Source: an uncultured Pseudomonadota bacterium
GTDB lineage: Bacteria; Myxococcota_A; UBA796; SXON01
Length of the DNA: 64,000 nucleotides
Direction: 5' to 3'
Assembly: GCA_903875225.1 (NCBI GenBank)
Contig: CAIQVJ010000073.1
Span: 1-64,000 of the forward strand
The stretch's first letter is position 1. Each line of letters starts with the position of its first letter. Below the pieces are notes generated by a model. That model did no database searches. It was not told where the DNA came from and saw only the letters and a program-made list of their open reading frames with translations. Of the stretch, positions 55,301 to 63,838 are shown one piece after another. Made by a program: the position numbers and the translations under genes.

Positions 55301-58300
55301 CCTGGCCGAGCGTCTTCAGGGCGCCCATCGTCTCCGCGTCGACCTCGGGCAGCGAGGGCTCCCGCTCCCGCATCGCAGAGAGGATCTCCACCCGCTTGAT
55401 GCTGTCGACCCCGAGATCGGCCTCCAGATCCATGCTCAGGTTGAGCATTTCGCTCGGGTAGCCGGTCTTCTCGGCGACCACCGTGAGCAGGAGCGCCACC
55501 AGATCGGGGCCCGCCGCGCCCTGGACGGGCGTGCTGCCCTGGACGGGCAGGGACGCGCTGCTCGCATCGCCTACGGTTGCCGCGCCGAGCGCGGCGACCA
55601 CCTGGCCAAGGGTCTTCAGGGCGCCCATGGTCTCGGCGTCCACCTCGGGGAGCCCGGGCTCACGCTCCCGCATCGCGGACAGGATCTCCACCCGCTTGAT
55701 GCTGTCCACGCCGAGATCGGCCTCCAGATCCATGCCGATGTTCAACATCTCGGCTGGATACCCTGTCTTTTCCGACACCACGGCGAGGAGCAACGCCGTG
55801 AGATCACGGCTCGACCCGGCAGCGGGGTGCGCAGGCGCCGGGCGTTTTTCGACGACCACGGGGCCAGACGAGGTCGGAGCGGCGACGACCACGGGCGCAG
55901 GGGCCGGGTCGGGGGCGGCGACGACAGGCGCAGCGACCGGGACAGGGGCCGCGACGACAGGCGCCACCCGAAGCTCGACGGGCGCGGGGGCGTTGTAGAC
56001 GGGGAGCGTCGCCTGCTGCTGCGCAGGCGAAGGCTGGTTCACGGCACCCGTGGCGATGCCGACGATCGCGCGTGAGGTCTCCTCGTGGGCCCGCAAGAAC
56101 GCGATGTGCGCGTCCGTCATCGCACGTTGAAAGCCCTCATGTACGCTCGCTGCCTGCTTCTGGCTCTCGAGGAATGCGGAAACCCAGGAAGGATCGGCGG
56201 TGCGTGTCATCGTGCTCACGGTGGGGGGGCGCGGGGCGCTATCCAGCTTCTGGGCGGTTGCCAGCGGAACAGGCGTCGGGGCGGCACGCGTGGCGGCAAC
56301 GACGACGGGACCGGAGCCCGCGGCGGGGATCGACGGCGCGGCCAGGGGTGCGGCCGGAGCGGGTCGCGGGGGCAACACGGCGGGCTGTGCCGCGGCGGGG
56401 GCAGCCAGCACGGCTGCCGCCGGCCTGGGCGGGTTCGGCGGCACGGGCTTCATCGACTCGCTCGGGTAGGGCTTGCCGAAGTTCGAACCGCTGATCATCA
56501 CGGCCATCTTCGGGGCCGGTCGGACGGCGGGCACCTCGCGCTCGGCCCACAGCGGCGCAAGCTCCACGGGGAGCCCGACAGCGGCAGCGTATGCGAGCGC
56601 CGAGAGCAAGGACACGCGGGCGTCGGCGTTCTTGCCGTCGGTGGCGATCGCCGCATGGGCGCGACCCCGAAGGCAGCGGCCCACCAGGCCGGTGAGCACC
56701 GCGGAGGGCCCGACCTCGACGAACGTGCGGACGCCGGCGGAGTACATGGCCTCGATCTGCTCCACGAAGCGGACTGGGCTGCGGAGGTGCTCCCCGAGGG
56801 CCGCGCCGATCGCGGCGCCCGTGGCCGTGTAGACGGCCCCGGTCGCGTTGCTGTACACGGGCAGGGAGGGCGTGGCGAAGGCCACGGACTCGAGCCAGGA
56901 GGCATACGCGCTGGCAGCGGGGGCCACCACGGGAGAGTGGAACGCCGTCGCGACCGAGAGCCGCACCGCCCTGAAGCCGGCCGAGTCGAGGTGTTTCACC
57001 GCGGCCTCGAGCGCGCCCGTGGGCCCCGCGATGACGGTCTGCTCCGGGCTGTTGTAGTTGGCGATGACCACGTCGTCGATCCCGGCCTTCGCCAGATTCC
57101 GCAGCTCCTCGGCGACATCCGCCGCCTTGGCGACGACCGCGGCCATCGCTCCGGGCACCTTCGCGGCCTCCGCCATCAACTCCCCGCGCCGACGGCTCGC
57201 CCGCACGTAGTCCGGGTAGGACAACGCACCTGCAGCGTACAACGCCGTGAGTTCACCGTAGCTGTGCCCCGCGGTCACATCGGGGCGGACACCGTGAGCG
57301 CCGAGGACGCGCAGCAGCGCGACGCTCGTGACGCCGATGGCGGGCTGTGCCCACTCGGTCCGGACGAGCTTCGCCTCGCGAGCCCGCTGGGCGGCCTCGT
57401 CGAAGCCGGGCCTCGGAAACACGGTGAAGGACAGTCGGTCGTCTTCTGCAAAGCACGCGTCCGCCTCGTCCCATGCGCTCCGCGCGGTCGGCAGGTCCAT
57501 GGCGAGCCCCTTCCCCATCTCGAGGTACTGGCTGCCCTGACCGGGAAAGAGGAACGCCACCTTTCCAGGCTCGGATCCGGGCTGGTACCAGATCCCGCCT
57601 TTCGCGACCGCCTTGCCCGCGCCCAGCACCTCGATCGCACGACCGAGCTTGGCGGCGAGATCCCACACGCCCTCCGTGCAGGTGGCCAGGACGCAGATGC
57701 GCACCGGCCGCGGCGTGGAGCCGAAGGCGGCGTGGAGCGACCGGACGAGCGTCGACACCTCGCGGTCCGCCGCTCCCGCGTCGGCCGAGAGGGCCTTCGC
57801 AGCCGCAAGGGCTTCACTCAGCGCGGTGGTCACCTGCTCCACGCTGTCCCCGGCGAAGGGGAGGAGCTCCGAGCCCCAGCGATCCATGCGCGCGGGGCGC
57901 GCGGCGGGGCCCAGGTACTCCTCGACCGCGACGTGGAAGTTCGTGCCGCCGAACCCGAAGCTGGACACGGAAGCGCGTCGTGCATGCCCCCGCCCCGTGA
58001 TCCACGGGCGCGAGTCCGTCGCCACGTAGAAGGGGCTCTTGTCCCAGTCGACGAGGCTGTTCGGCTGTTTCACCTTGATCGAGGGGGGGATCACCTTGTG
58101 GTGGAGCGCAAGGACGACCTTCATCAGTCCGGCCGCCCCCGCGGCGGCCTTCGTGTGCCCAAGCTGGCTCTTGATCGAGCCCAGGGCGCACCACTGGGTG
58201 TCCGGGCGGGTGCCCTGGAAGACCAGGTTCAGCCCCTTGAGCTCGGCGGCATCGCCGGCCTTGGTGCCCGTGCCGTGGCCCTCGACCAGATCCACGGTGG

Positions 58301-59297
58301 CCGGCGAGTAGCCGGCCTGTTCGTAGCAGCGCCGAAGGGCCTTGGCCTGCCCCTCGCTCACGGGGGCGTAGACGCTCTTGGAGCGCCCGTCGGAGCTCGA
58401 CCCGATGCCGCGGATCACCGCATACACGCGATCGCCGTCGCGCTCTGCGTCCTCGAGGCGCTTGAGCGCGAGCATCCCGAGTCCCTCGCCGAGGAGCGTG
58501 CCATCGGCCTCGTCGGAGAACGGGCGGCAGTCACCCGAGAGGGAGAGCGCCGGGGTCTTCGAGAAGCACATGTACATGAAGATGTCGTTCAGCGTGTCGC
58601 AGCCGCCCGTGATCGCCATGTCGGAATGGCCGAGCTGGAGCTCGTACACCGCGGTCTGCACCGCCGTGAGCGCGCTTGCGCACGCGGCGTCGGTGATGCA
58701 GTTCGTCCCACCGGTGTCCAGCCGGTTGGCGATGCGCCCGGCGACGACATTCCCGAGGAGCCCGGGGAAGCTGGCCTCCTGCCAGGGGACGTAGTGGCTG
58801 GCGATCCGATCACATGCCTCCTGGACCTGCTTCTCCTCCAGACCGCTCAGGCGGAGCGAACGCTCCCACACCGGGCGCTGCAGGCGGGAGACGAGCGACG
58901 ACAGCAGCTCCTGAGCGCCGGTCACCCCGAGGATCACCGACGTGCGCGAAAGGTCGAGCTTCCGGGCGCCGAGCCGGGAGACGTCGTCGAGCACCATCTG
59001 GGCGACGATGAGCGCGATCAGCTGGCTCGTGTCCGTTGCCGGGAGCGTGCTCGGAGGGATGCCGAACCCCATGGCATCGAACGGAACCTCGGGAAGAAAG
59101 GCCCCGCGCCGCGCGTAGGTCTTGTCCGGGGCCTTGGGATTCGGATCATAGTAGTCCTCGACCGACCAGTGCGTCTTCGGGATGTCCGTGATCAGGTCGC
59201 GCCTCTCGAGGATGTTTCGCCAAAAGGTCGGGACGTCGAGGGCACCCGGCATGATGCAACCGAGGCCGACGACGGCGATGGGCGAGAAAGACGACAT
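52377..59297 (-). CDS. PfaA-like iterative polyketide/PUFA synthase, KS-AT-ACP4-KR-DH
   Basis: The 2,306-residue type I synthase has, in order: ketosynthase (Cys206 in DAACASAL, His in EGHGTGT and LGHTKAAAG); acyltransferase (Ser679 in GHSYGE); four tandem acyl-carrier domains (phosphopantetheine Ser1199, 1299, 1400, 1500 in GVDSIKR); ketoreductase (GGARGVT, Tyr1946 in QCDYALAN); and a product-template/dehydratase-like domain (His2054 in LRDHTVDTRPVLP, Asp2213 in AALDGGLQ). There is no enoylreductase or thioesterase. The order equals PfaA of polyunsaturated fatty-acid synthases, but pfaB, pfaC and pfaD are absent here. The ATG follows GGAG; the longer open frame upstream is antisense to rel. 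Confidence 0.92.
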   Translation of the reverse strand: MSSFSPIAVVGLGCIMPGALDVPTFWRNILERRDLITDIPKTHWSVEDYYDPNPKAPDKTYARRGAFLPEVPFDAMGFGIPPSTLPATDTSQLIALIVAQMVLDDVSRLGARKLDLSRTSVILGVTGAQELLSSLVSRLQRPVWERSLRLSGLEEKQVQEACDRIASHYVPWQEASFPGLLGNVVAGRIANRLDTGGTNCITDAACASALTAVQTAVYELQLGHSDMAITGGCDTLNDIFMYMCFSKTPALSLSGDCRPFSDEADGTLLGEGLGMLALKRLEDAERDGDRVYAVIRGIGSSSDGRSKSVYAPVSEGQAKALRRCYEQAGYSPATVDLVEGHGTGTKAGDAAELKGLNLVFQGTRPDTQWCALGSIKSQLGHTKAAAGAAGLMKVVLALHHKVIPPSIKVKQPNSLVDWDKSPFYVATDSRPWITGRGHARRASVSSFGFGGTNFHVAVEEYLGPAARPARMDRWGSELLPFAGDSVEQVTTALSEALAAAKALSADAGAADREVSTLVRSLHAAFGSTPRPVRICVLATCTEGVWDLAAKLGRAIEVLGAGKAVAKGGIWYQPGSEPGKVAFLFPGQGSQYLEMGKGLAMDLPTARSAWDEADACFAEDDRLSFTVFPRPGFDEAAQRAREAKLVRTEWAQPAIGVTSVALLRVLGAHGVRPDVTAGHSYGELTALYAAGALSYPDYVRASRRRGELMAEAAKVPGAMAAVVAKAADVAEELRNLAKAGIDDVVIANYNSPEQTVIAGPTGALEAAVKHLDSAGFRAVRLSVATAFHSPVVAPAASAYASWLESVAFATPSLPVYSNATGAVYTATGAAIGAALGEHLRSPVRFVEQIEAMYSAGVRTFVEVGPSAVLTGLVGRCLRGRAHAAIATDGKNADARVSLLSALAYAAAVGLPVELAPLWAEREVPAVRPAPKMAVMISGSNFGKPYPSESMKPVPPNPPRPAAAVLAAPAAAQPAVLPPRPAPAAPLAAPSIPAAGSGPVVVAATRAAPTPVPLATAQKLDSAPRPPTVSTMTRTADPSWVSAFLESQKQAASVHEGFQRAMTDAHIAFLRAHEETSRAIVGIATGAVNQPSPAQQQATLPVYNAPAPVELRVAPVVAAPVPVAAPVVAAPDPAPAPVVVAAPTSSGPVVVEKRPAPAHPAAGSSRDLTALLLAVVSEKTGYPAEMLNIGMDLEADLGVDSIKRVEILSAMREREPGLPEVDAETMGALKTLGQVVAALGAATVGDASSASLPVQGSTPVQGAAGPDLVALLLTVVAEKTGYPSEMLNLSMDLEADLGVDSIKRVEILSAMREREPSLPEVDAETMGALKTLGQVVGALGAATGGGSNVHTAPSAQPASAPRVTPGVDLTALLLAVVAEKTGYPAEMLNLGMDLEADLGVDSIKRVEILSAMREREPSLPEVDAETMGALKTLGQVVASLQAETGSMGVVAPVAPVAAAPAPITRGTDLTALLLQVVAEKTGYPAEMLNLGMDLEADLGVDSIKRVEILSAMREREPGLPEVDAETMGSLKTLAQVVAALGEVGSGAGVQEAASAAPVTLDPIGRYELQLVARPAGSALKPGPVVVVGGGDVGTRVAAKLKDAGVDALVGEPDGSRLVVYLGALDAVPSETPDFSTAARVSRAAFQAARAAKLDAVGGFVTVTCLGGDFGLEGSARGAALLGGLAGLTKTVALEHPAAFVRHVDLAPASAELQASWIVQELLQSGPVEAGVSAQGRVTTGSWLAPEPAADVALPLGPADVVVVSGGARGVTAACVVALAQRTRCRLVLLGRSRIDGSEAPEVQAAADEPGLKRALFGLDRTLTPAAAGKRAAQILAAREARSNIARMEAAGSTVRYLAVDVLDGAALSRALEDVRRELGAITGLVHGAGVIADKRLLEKSAAQFDAVYDTKIEGVRVLLDATARDALKVICFFSSVAARAGNIGQCDYALANEALNKLAAAEKRARPGVVVKSIGWGPWEGGMVTPALKKQFESLGIPCIPLARGAAMFVAELSGTSDAVEIVVGGAPGPLSAPPPGRSTVIRGVASSTHAFLRDHTVDTRPVLPVVMALEWFVQRAQELRPGMAVSVEDVKVLKGVVLEHFDNGGDRFEVVSVESGADRWVMELRSPQAVHYRANVSVQAVSSMPGKPDRLTHDRFPHTMKDVYERMLFHGPDFHVIQGISGMSSGGMEAQLSGVVDTKNWPGDGWSTDVAALDGGLQLVVLWTQLMTKKAALPTSIGSFRTFGPPKGGLFSAVLSARKTGPQNTLTDVALLDAAGHVVAELRGVEAHALPAGTYPVLATRGAALAK
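54690..55805 (-). repeat. Four tandem acyl-carrier-protein repeats, about 300 bp each
   Basis: The carrier domains repeat with a 300-303-bp period. The 20-residue segment MDLEADLGVDSIKRVEILSA is identical in all four, and Ala/Pro-rich linkers vary between them. Long near-identical DNA suggests recent duplication or gene conversion. Confidence 0.92.
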
Positions 59298-59349
59298 CAC
59301 AATGCTCCAGACAAGGGCGCCGTTTGTACTCTGCGTGCTGCCCGTGGGT

Positions 59350-59368
59350 GTCACGGTGCCGTCACGGT
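59350..59368. promoter_or_regulatory. Direct repeat in the synthase-rel intergenic region
   Basis: GTCACGGT occurs twice, 11 bp apart (59350-59357 and 59361-59368), between the divergent synthase and rel genes. The one-turn spacing would suit a dimeric regulator. No clear -10/-35 pair accompanies it. Confidence 0.35.
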
Positions 59369-59435
59369 AGTAAGGGGCCGATGCCCTTGACAGCACCCCG
59401 CAATCGCCGCACGTTGACCAGATGACGAGTCCGGC

Positions 59436-61568
59436 GTGATCGACCAGGTCATCCACAAGGTTCAGGCCTACGCGCCGGGTGCCGACATCGGGCTCATCCT
59501 CGATGCCTACACCTATGCGGCGTTCTGCCACCGCGACCAGAAACGCAAGAGTGGAGACGATTACTTCATCCACCCCCTGGCGGTCGCCGAGATCCTGGCG
59601 GACCTGCGGATGGACGTCGAGACGATCGCCGTCGGCCTGCTCCACGACACGATCGAGGACACCCTCGCGAGCCGCGAGCAGATCGAGCAGCGCTTCGGCA
59701 AGAACGTCGCCGAGATGGTGGACGGGGTCACCAAGCTCTCCAAGCTGACCTATCGCGGGAAGGCCGAAGAGCAGGCGGAGAACTTCCGCAAACTCGTGCT
59801 CGCCTTCGGCAAGGACCTCCGGGTGATCATCGTCAAGGTCGCCGACCGCCTGCACAACATGCGCACCCTGGAGCACCAGCCCGAGCCGAAGCAGCGCAGC
59901 ATCTCCCGGGAGACCCTCGACATCTACGCCCCCCTCGTCAGCCGGCTCGGGTTCGACGCCATCAAGGGCGAGCTGGAGGACCTCTGCTTCCGATACCTGT
60001 TTCCGGACGAGTACGCGAGCCTGGTGGCGAGCCTCGCCACGGATGCCGAGGAGCGCGCTGCGTACGTTGCCGAGACAGCCGCGCTGCTCACCGATGCGCT
60101 CACCTCGCGCGGCATCCAGGTCGAGGTGACAGGGCGGGTCAAGCACCTCTGGAGCATCTGGAACAAGGTGCGGAAGTCGGGCAAGGAGCTCACCGACCTG
60201 TACGACCTGCTCGCCTTCCGGGCGCTCGTGCCCGATCGTGAGGCCTGCTACGTGGCCCTGGGATTCATCCACCTCCTGTACATGCCCGTAGAAGGCAGGT
60301 TCAAGGACTACATCGCGGTCCCGAAGTCGAACGGCTACCAGTCGCTCCACACCACGGTGGTCGGCCCGGACGGGCGCCCCATCGAGGTGCAGATCCGCAC
60401 CCCACAGATGCATCGCATCGCGGACGACGGCATCGCGGCGCACTGGCGGTACAAGAACGGCAGGCTCACAGTGAGCAATGCCGAGCTCGAGCGGATCGCT
60501 CGGCTCCGCGGCTTCATCCAGTTGGCCCGCGAGGTGGAGGACCCGGCGGACTTCATGGAGGCCGCACGCAGCGATCTCGCCGCCAACATCCACGTGTTCA
60601 CGCCGAACAAGGACGTGCTGCTGCTGCCCGAGGGCGCCACGGCGCTGGACTTTGCCTACCATGTGCACACCGAGGTGGGGAACCGCGCGTGCGGCGCCAA
60701 GGTGAACGGTCGGATGGTGCCGCTCCGGCAGCCCATCAAGACCGGTGACACCGTCGAGATCCTCACCAAGGCGGATGCCAACCCCTCTCGCGACTGGCTC
60801 TCCTGGGCGACCAGCCACCGCGCGCAGAGCAAGATGCGAAAGCGGCTCCGGGAGCTGCTCGAGGATCAGGGCCTCGGCAGCGGCCGTGAATTTCTCGACG
60901 GCGCGCTGCGCAAACTGGGTGGCTCGCTCAAGCGCGCGGAGGAGGACAAGTCCGTACCCGAGCGCCTCGCCGTGCGCGGCTACAAGGACCTGGACGCTCT
61001 GGCCACCGACCTCCTCGCGGGCGTGATCTCCCCCGGTGAGGCCGCTCGCATCGTCATCCCGGACACCCCTGCGCCCACGACCCCCTCGCCGGGCGTGATG
61101 GCGTCGATCCTCCAGCGCGTGCGGCGGCAAGCCGACAGCCCGATCCTGGTGAACGGCGAGACCGACATCATGGTCGACTACGCGAGGTGCTGCCACCCGA
61201 TGAAGGGGGAGCCGATCATCGGGTACATCACCCGGGGCCGAGGCATGTCGATCCACAAACAGGACTGTCCGGAGGTGCGCGGGCTCGACACCGACCGGCA
61301 GGTGGCGGTCGCCTGGGACGAGCGGGTCTCGACGATGCACCAGGGCAGGGTGATCGTGGAGAGCGAAGACAGGCCGGGGCTGCTGGCCGAGATCACGGGG
61401 CTGTGCGCCACATACAAGGTCAACCTCTGGAAGGCCGACGTGCGCGCGACGCATGACCATCGCGCCCGGTGCGAGCTCGGCGTGGTGGTGCAGGACGTGA
61501 CCCAGCTCAACCGCCTCATGAGCAAGCTGCGAAACGTGAAGGGCGTGCTCAGTGTGAGTCGCGGGTAG
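59436..61568 (+). CDS. rel: Bifunctional (p)ppGpp synthetase/hydrolase, RelA/SpoT family
   Basis: The 710-residue protein has the complete Rel layout. The HD hydrolase domain shows FIHPLAVAE, HDTIEDT and ADRLHNMRTL, so hydrolase residues are intact. The synthetase domain shows GRVKHLWSIWNKV, NGYQSLHTTV and EVQIRTPQMH, also intact. TGS, a zinc-finger-like CCHPMKGEPIIGY region and a C-terminal ACT domain (GRVIVESEDRPGLLAEIT) follow. It should make and degrade the stringent-response alarmone, with the C-terminal half sensing ribosome state. The start is GTG. It is divergent from the large synthase. Confidence 0.95.
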   Translation: MIDQVIHKVQAYAPGADIGLILDAYTYAAFCHRDQKRKSGDDYFIHPLAVAEILADLRMDVETIAVGLLHDTIEDTLASREQIEQRFGKNVAEMVDGVTKLSKLTYRGKAEEQAENFRKLVLAFGKDLRVIIVKVADRLHNMRTLEHQPEPKQRSISRETLDIYAPLVSRLGFDAIKGELEDLCFRYLFPDEYASLVASLATDAEERAAYVAETAALLTDALTSRGIQVEVTGRVKHLWSIWNKVRKSGKELTDLYDLLAFRALVPDREACYVALGFIHLLYMPVEGRFKDYIAVPKSNGYQSLHTTVVGPDGRPIEVQIRTPQMHRIADDGIAAHWRYKNGRLTVSNAELERIARLRGFIQLAREVEDPADFMEAARSDLAANIHVFTPNKDVLLLPEGATALDFAYHVHTEVGNRACGAKVNGRMVPLRQPIKTGDTVEILTKADANPSRDWLSWATSHRAQSKMRKRLRELLEDQGLGSGREFLDGALRKLGGSLKRAEEDKSVPERLAVRGYKDLDALATDLLAGVISPGEAARIVIPDTPAPTTPSPGVMASILQRVRRQADSPILVNGETDIMVDYARCCHPMKGEPIIGYITRGRGMSIHKQDCPEVRGLDTDRQVAVAWDERVSTMHQGRVIVESEDRPGLLAEITGLCATYKVNLWKADVRATHDHRARCELGVVVQDVTQLNRLMSKLRNVKGVLSVSRG

Positions 61569-61611
61569 CAGGGACGTGCGGGGGCGGCCGGGCCGCGCTA
61601 CTTCCGCACCT

Positions 61612-62298
61612 GTGATCCGATCTACCCTCGCCGTGTTCGCCCGTGGCATCCTGAGCCAGCTCAGCAACCGTGTCGGGAGGGACGGGCTCTTCGAGCAGCC
61701 CGGGGAGCGCCCCCCCTCGCAACCGCTCCCTGCCGCCGAGCCCCAGCCGCCCGCGGTGACCGCAGAGCCGGCAGGAACGCCGACGGCCCCGGCGACGCCG
61801 AGCCCCCGGAAGGGCGCTCGCAAGGGCGCGCGGACAGGCCCGCGTCCGGCCGACGGGTGCGTCCCCGTCGACAAGGTAGGCCTCCAGGCGGCGCTCCAGC
61901 CCGGGGAGAGGCCACTCATCGTGAACCACTGGGCGACGTGGTGCGATCCCTGCGTGGACGAACTCCCCCGACTCGTGCGCGCCGCCGCAGGCCTCGGGGA
62001 CTCCGCAGAATTCATCGGCGTGAGCTGGGACCTCTTCGACCATCCGGGTACCGTCGCGAAGATCGCGTCCAGGGTGGCGAGCTTCGCCGCTTCGAGCGGT
62101 GTCGGGTTCGGATCTGTGCTGTTCACCGGCGCCCCGGCCGACCTGTTCGAGCTCTGCAAGTTGGACGTGGAGCTCGTACCGCAAACCCTGGTGCTCGCCC
62201 CTGACGGCACGGTCAGGTGGCACAAGAAGGGGATGCTCACCGACGACGACGTGTTTCCGCTCATCGCGGCCGCCAGGGCGGCGCGGAGCACCGGCTGA
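61612..62298 (+). CDS. Thioredoxin-like (TlpA/ResA-type) protein
   Basis: The 228-residue protein has a Pro/Ala-rich linker (about residues 30-80), then a thioredoxin fold with the redox motif WATWCDPC (Cys111 and Cys114) and a late cis-Pro candidate (LVPQTLVL). TlpA-type proteins reduce disulphides in the periplasm, often for cytochrome maturation. No clear signal peptide is visible from either possible start (GTG 61612, or GTG 61576 with a basic extension), so localisation is uncertain; a membrane-proximal N-terminal helix (STLAVFARGILSQL) is possible. Its stop overlaps the next ATG. Confidence 0.72.
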   Translation: MIRSTLAVFARGILSQLSNRVGRDGLFEQPGERPPSQPLPAAEPQPPAVTAEPAGTPTAPATPSPRKGARKGARTGPRPADGCVPVDKVGLQAALQPGERPLIVNHWATWCDPCVDELPRLVRAAAGLGDSAEFIGVSWDLFDHPGTVAKIASRVASFAASSGVGFGSVLFTGAPADLFELCKLDVELVPQTLVLAPDGTVRWHKKGMLTDDDVFPLIAAARAARSTG

Positions 62299-63815
62299 TG
62301 CTGACGCTCCTCCTGCTCGTCGCATGCGGCCCGAAGACACCCCGGCCCGCAGTCTCCACCGGCCCGCACGCGCTCACGGTGATGCACACGAACGACATCC
62401 ATGGGCACTTCGAACCGGAGCCTGCCGAATGGATCGAGGGCCGACCCGCGATCGGCGGGTTTGTGCGCCTCGAGCAGGAGGTCCGAAGCGTTCGGGACGC
62501 GCGCGGTCGCGCGCAGACCCTCACCTTGGACGGGGGCGACCAGCTCACCGGCACGCCACTCACCGAGATCAACGAGGATGGAAGCCTTGGCGGAGCGATG
62601 CACTCGCTGCTCGACCGCGTGGGCTACGACGCATGGGTGGTGGGAAACCACGACTTCGACAAGGGGCTCGACAACTTGAGCCACTATGCCCAGAACCACC
62701 CGATCCTGCCCCTCTCCTGCAACCTGCTCACCCCCGGTGGCACGCAGCCGCTGCTCCCGCAGCAGGAACTCTCGCACATCTTCAAGGTCGCCGGAATGCG
62801 CGTGGGCGTGATCGGGGTCACGACCGAGAAGCTCGCCGGCCTGATGAACAAACGCGATTTCGCGCGGCTGACGCTGCTCCCCGAGGCCGCGGCAGTCCAG
62901 GCCGAGGTGAACCGGATCGACCCCGCGACCGATCTGATCATCGTCCTCTCGCACGTCGGCGTGGAGAACGACCAGCGACTCGCAAACGACGTGACCGGGA
63001 TCGACCTCATCGTCGGTGCGCACTCGCACACCCGCATCGAGAACGCGCTCCACATCAACGACACCTGGATCGTTCAGGCCGGCAGCTACAACCGGGAGCT
63101 CGGGATCGTGGATCTGGTCGAGCAGGACGATCACATCACGGACCTCCGCTACGAGCTGCGCGACCTCCTGCCCAGCACCGCGACGGTCACCGCCGATCCC
63201 GAGATGCAGGCGCTCGTGGACACCTACAAGCAGTCGATCGACCGCGTGTACGGCGAGACCGTCTCCAGCGCGGGGGCGCTCCTCGGCCGCTCGTACAACC
63301 ACGAGAGCCCGCTCGGACGCTGGATCACCGATGCCATGCGCGACCAGTCCGGTGCCGACGTGACCCTGTACAACGGGAGCGGGCTCCGGGCGGACATCCC
63401 TGCGGGACCTGTCACCCGGCTCACGCTCTTCCAGTGCTTCCCCTTCCAGAACCCGGTCATGCGGTTCACCCTGAGCGGGAAGGATCTGCTGGGGATCGTG
63501 CTGCAGAACCTCGCGGCCGACGCCGACGAGAAGCGCGGGTTCCTGTCGACCTCCGGGCTCACCTGGACCTGGCGCAAGAACGTGAACGCACCCGAGGTCG
63601 TGACCGCGAGCATCGGCGGTCAGCCCCTCGACCTCACCCACGACTATTCGGTCGCGGCGTCGAGCTACCTGGTCGAACAGTGGCAGAAGTACATCGGGGC
63701 AGAGCCTAGAAATGTCGAAGCCACCGGGTTCACGGACCTGGACGCCGCCATCGCGTACGCCCTGAAGGGCCCCGTGAAGGATCCCGCCGATGTTCGCGGG
63801 ATCGAGGCCAAGTAG
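62298..63815 (+). CDS. UshA-like 5'-nucleotidase lipoprotein, second copy
   Basis: The 505-residue lipoprotein starts MLTLLLLVAC. Metallophosphoesterase motifs follow: MHTNDIHGH, DGGDQLTG, GNHDFDKG, LSHVGVEND and GAHSHT. A 5'-nucleotidase C-terminal domain (NGSGLRADIPAG, FQCFPFQNPV) completes it. It hydrolyses nucleotides or similar phosphoesters outside the cytoplasm. It is related to but clearly diverged from the gene at 35997. The ATG overlaps the thioredoxin-like stop (TGATG), suggesting coupled export-side functions. Confidence 0.9.
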   Translation: MLTLLLLVACGPKTPRPAVSTGPHALTVMHTNDIHGHFEPEPAEWIEGRPAIGGFVRLEQEVRSVRDARGRAQTLTLDGGDQLTGTPLTEINEDGSLGGAMHSLLDRVGYDAWVVGNHDFDKGLDNLSHYAQNHPILPLSCNLLTPGGTQPLLPQQELSHIFKVAGMRVGVIGVTTEKLAGLMNKRDFARLTLLPEAAAVQAEVNRIDPATDLIIVLSHVGVENDQRLANDVTGIDLIVGAHSHTRIENALHINDTWIVQAGSYNRELGIVDLVEQDDHITDLRYELRDLLPSTATVTADPEMQALVDTYKQSIDRVYGETVSSAGALLGRSYNHESPLGRWITDAMRDQSGADVTLYNGSGLRADIPAGPVTRLTLFQCFPFQNPVMRFTLSGKDLLGIVLQNLAADADEKRGFLSTSGLTWTWRKNVNAPEVVTASIGGQPLDLTHDYSVAASSYLVEQWQKYIGAEPRNVEATGFTDLDAAIAYALKGPVKDPADVRGIEAK

Positions 63816-63838
63816 GGCACGTAGAGCCCCGAGCACGA

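Noticed and set aside
59387-59415. TTGACA upstream of rel as a promoter
   Set aside because: The 17-nt-spaced hexamer is CACGTT, not a plausible -10.
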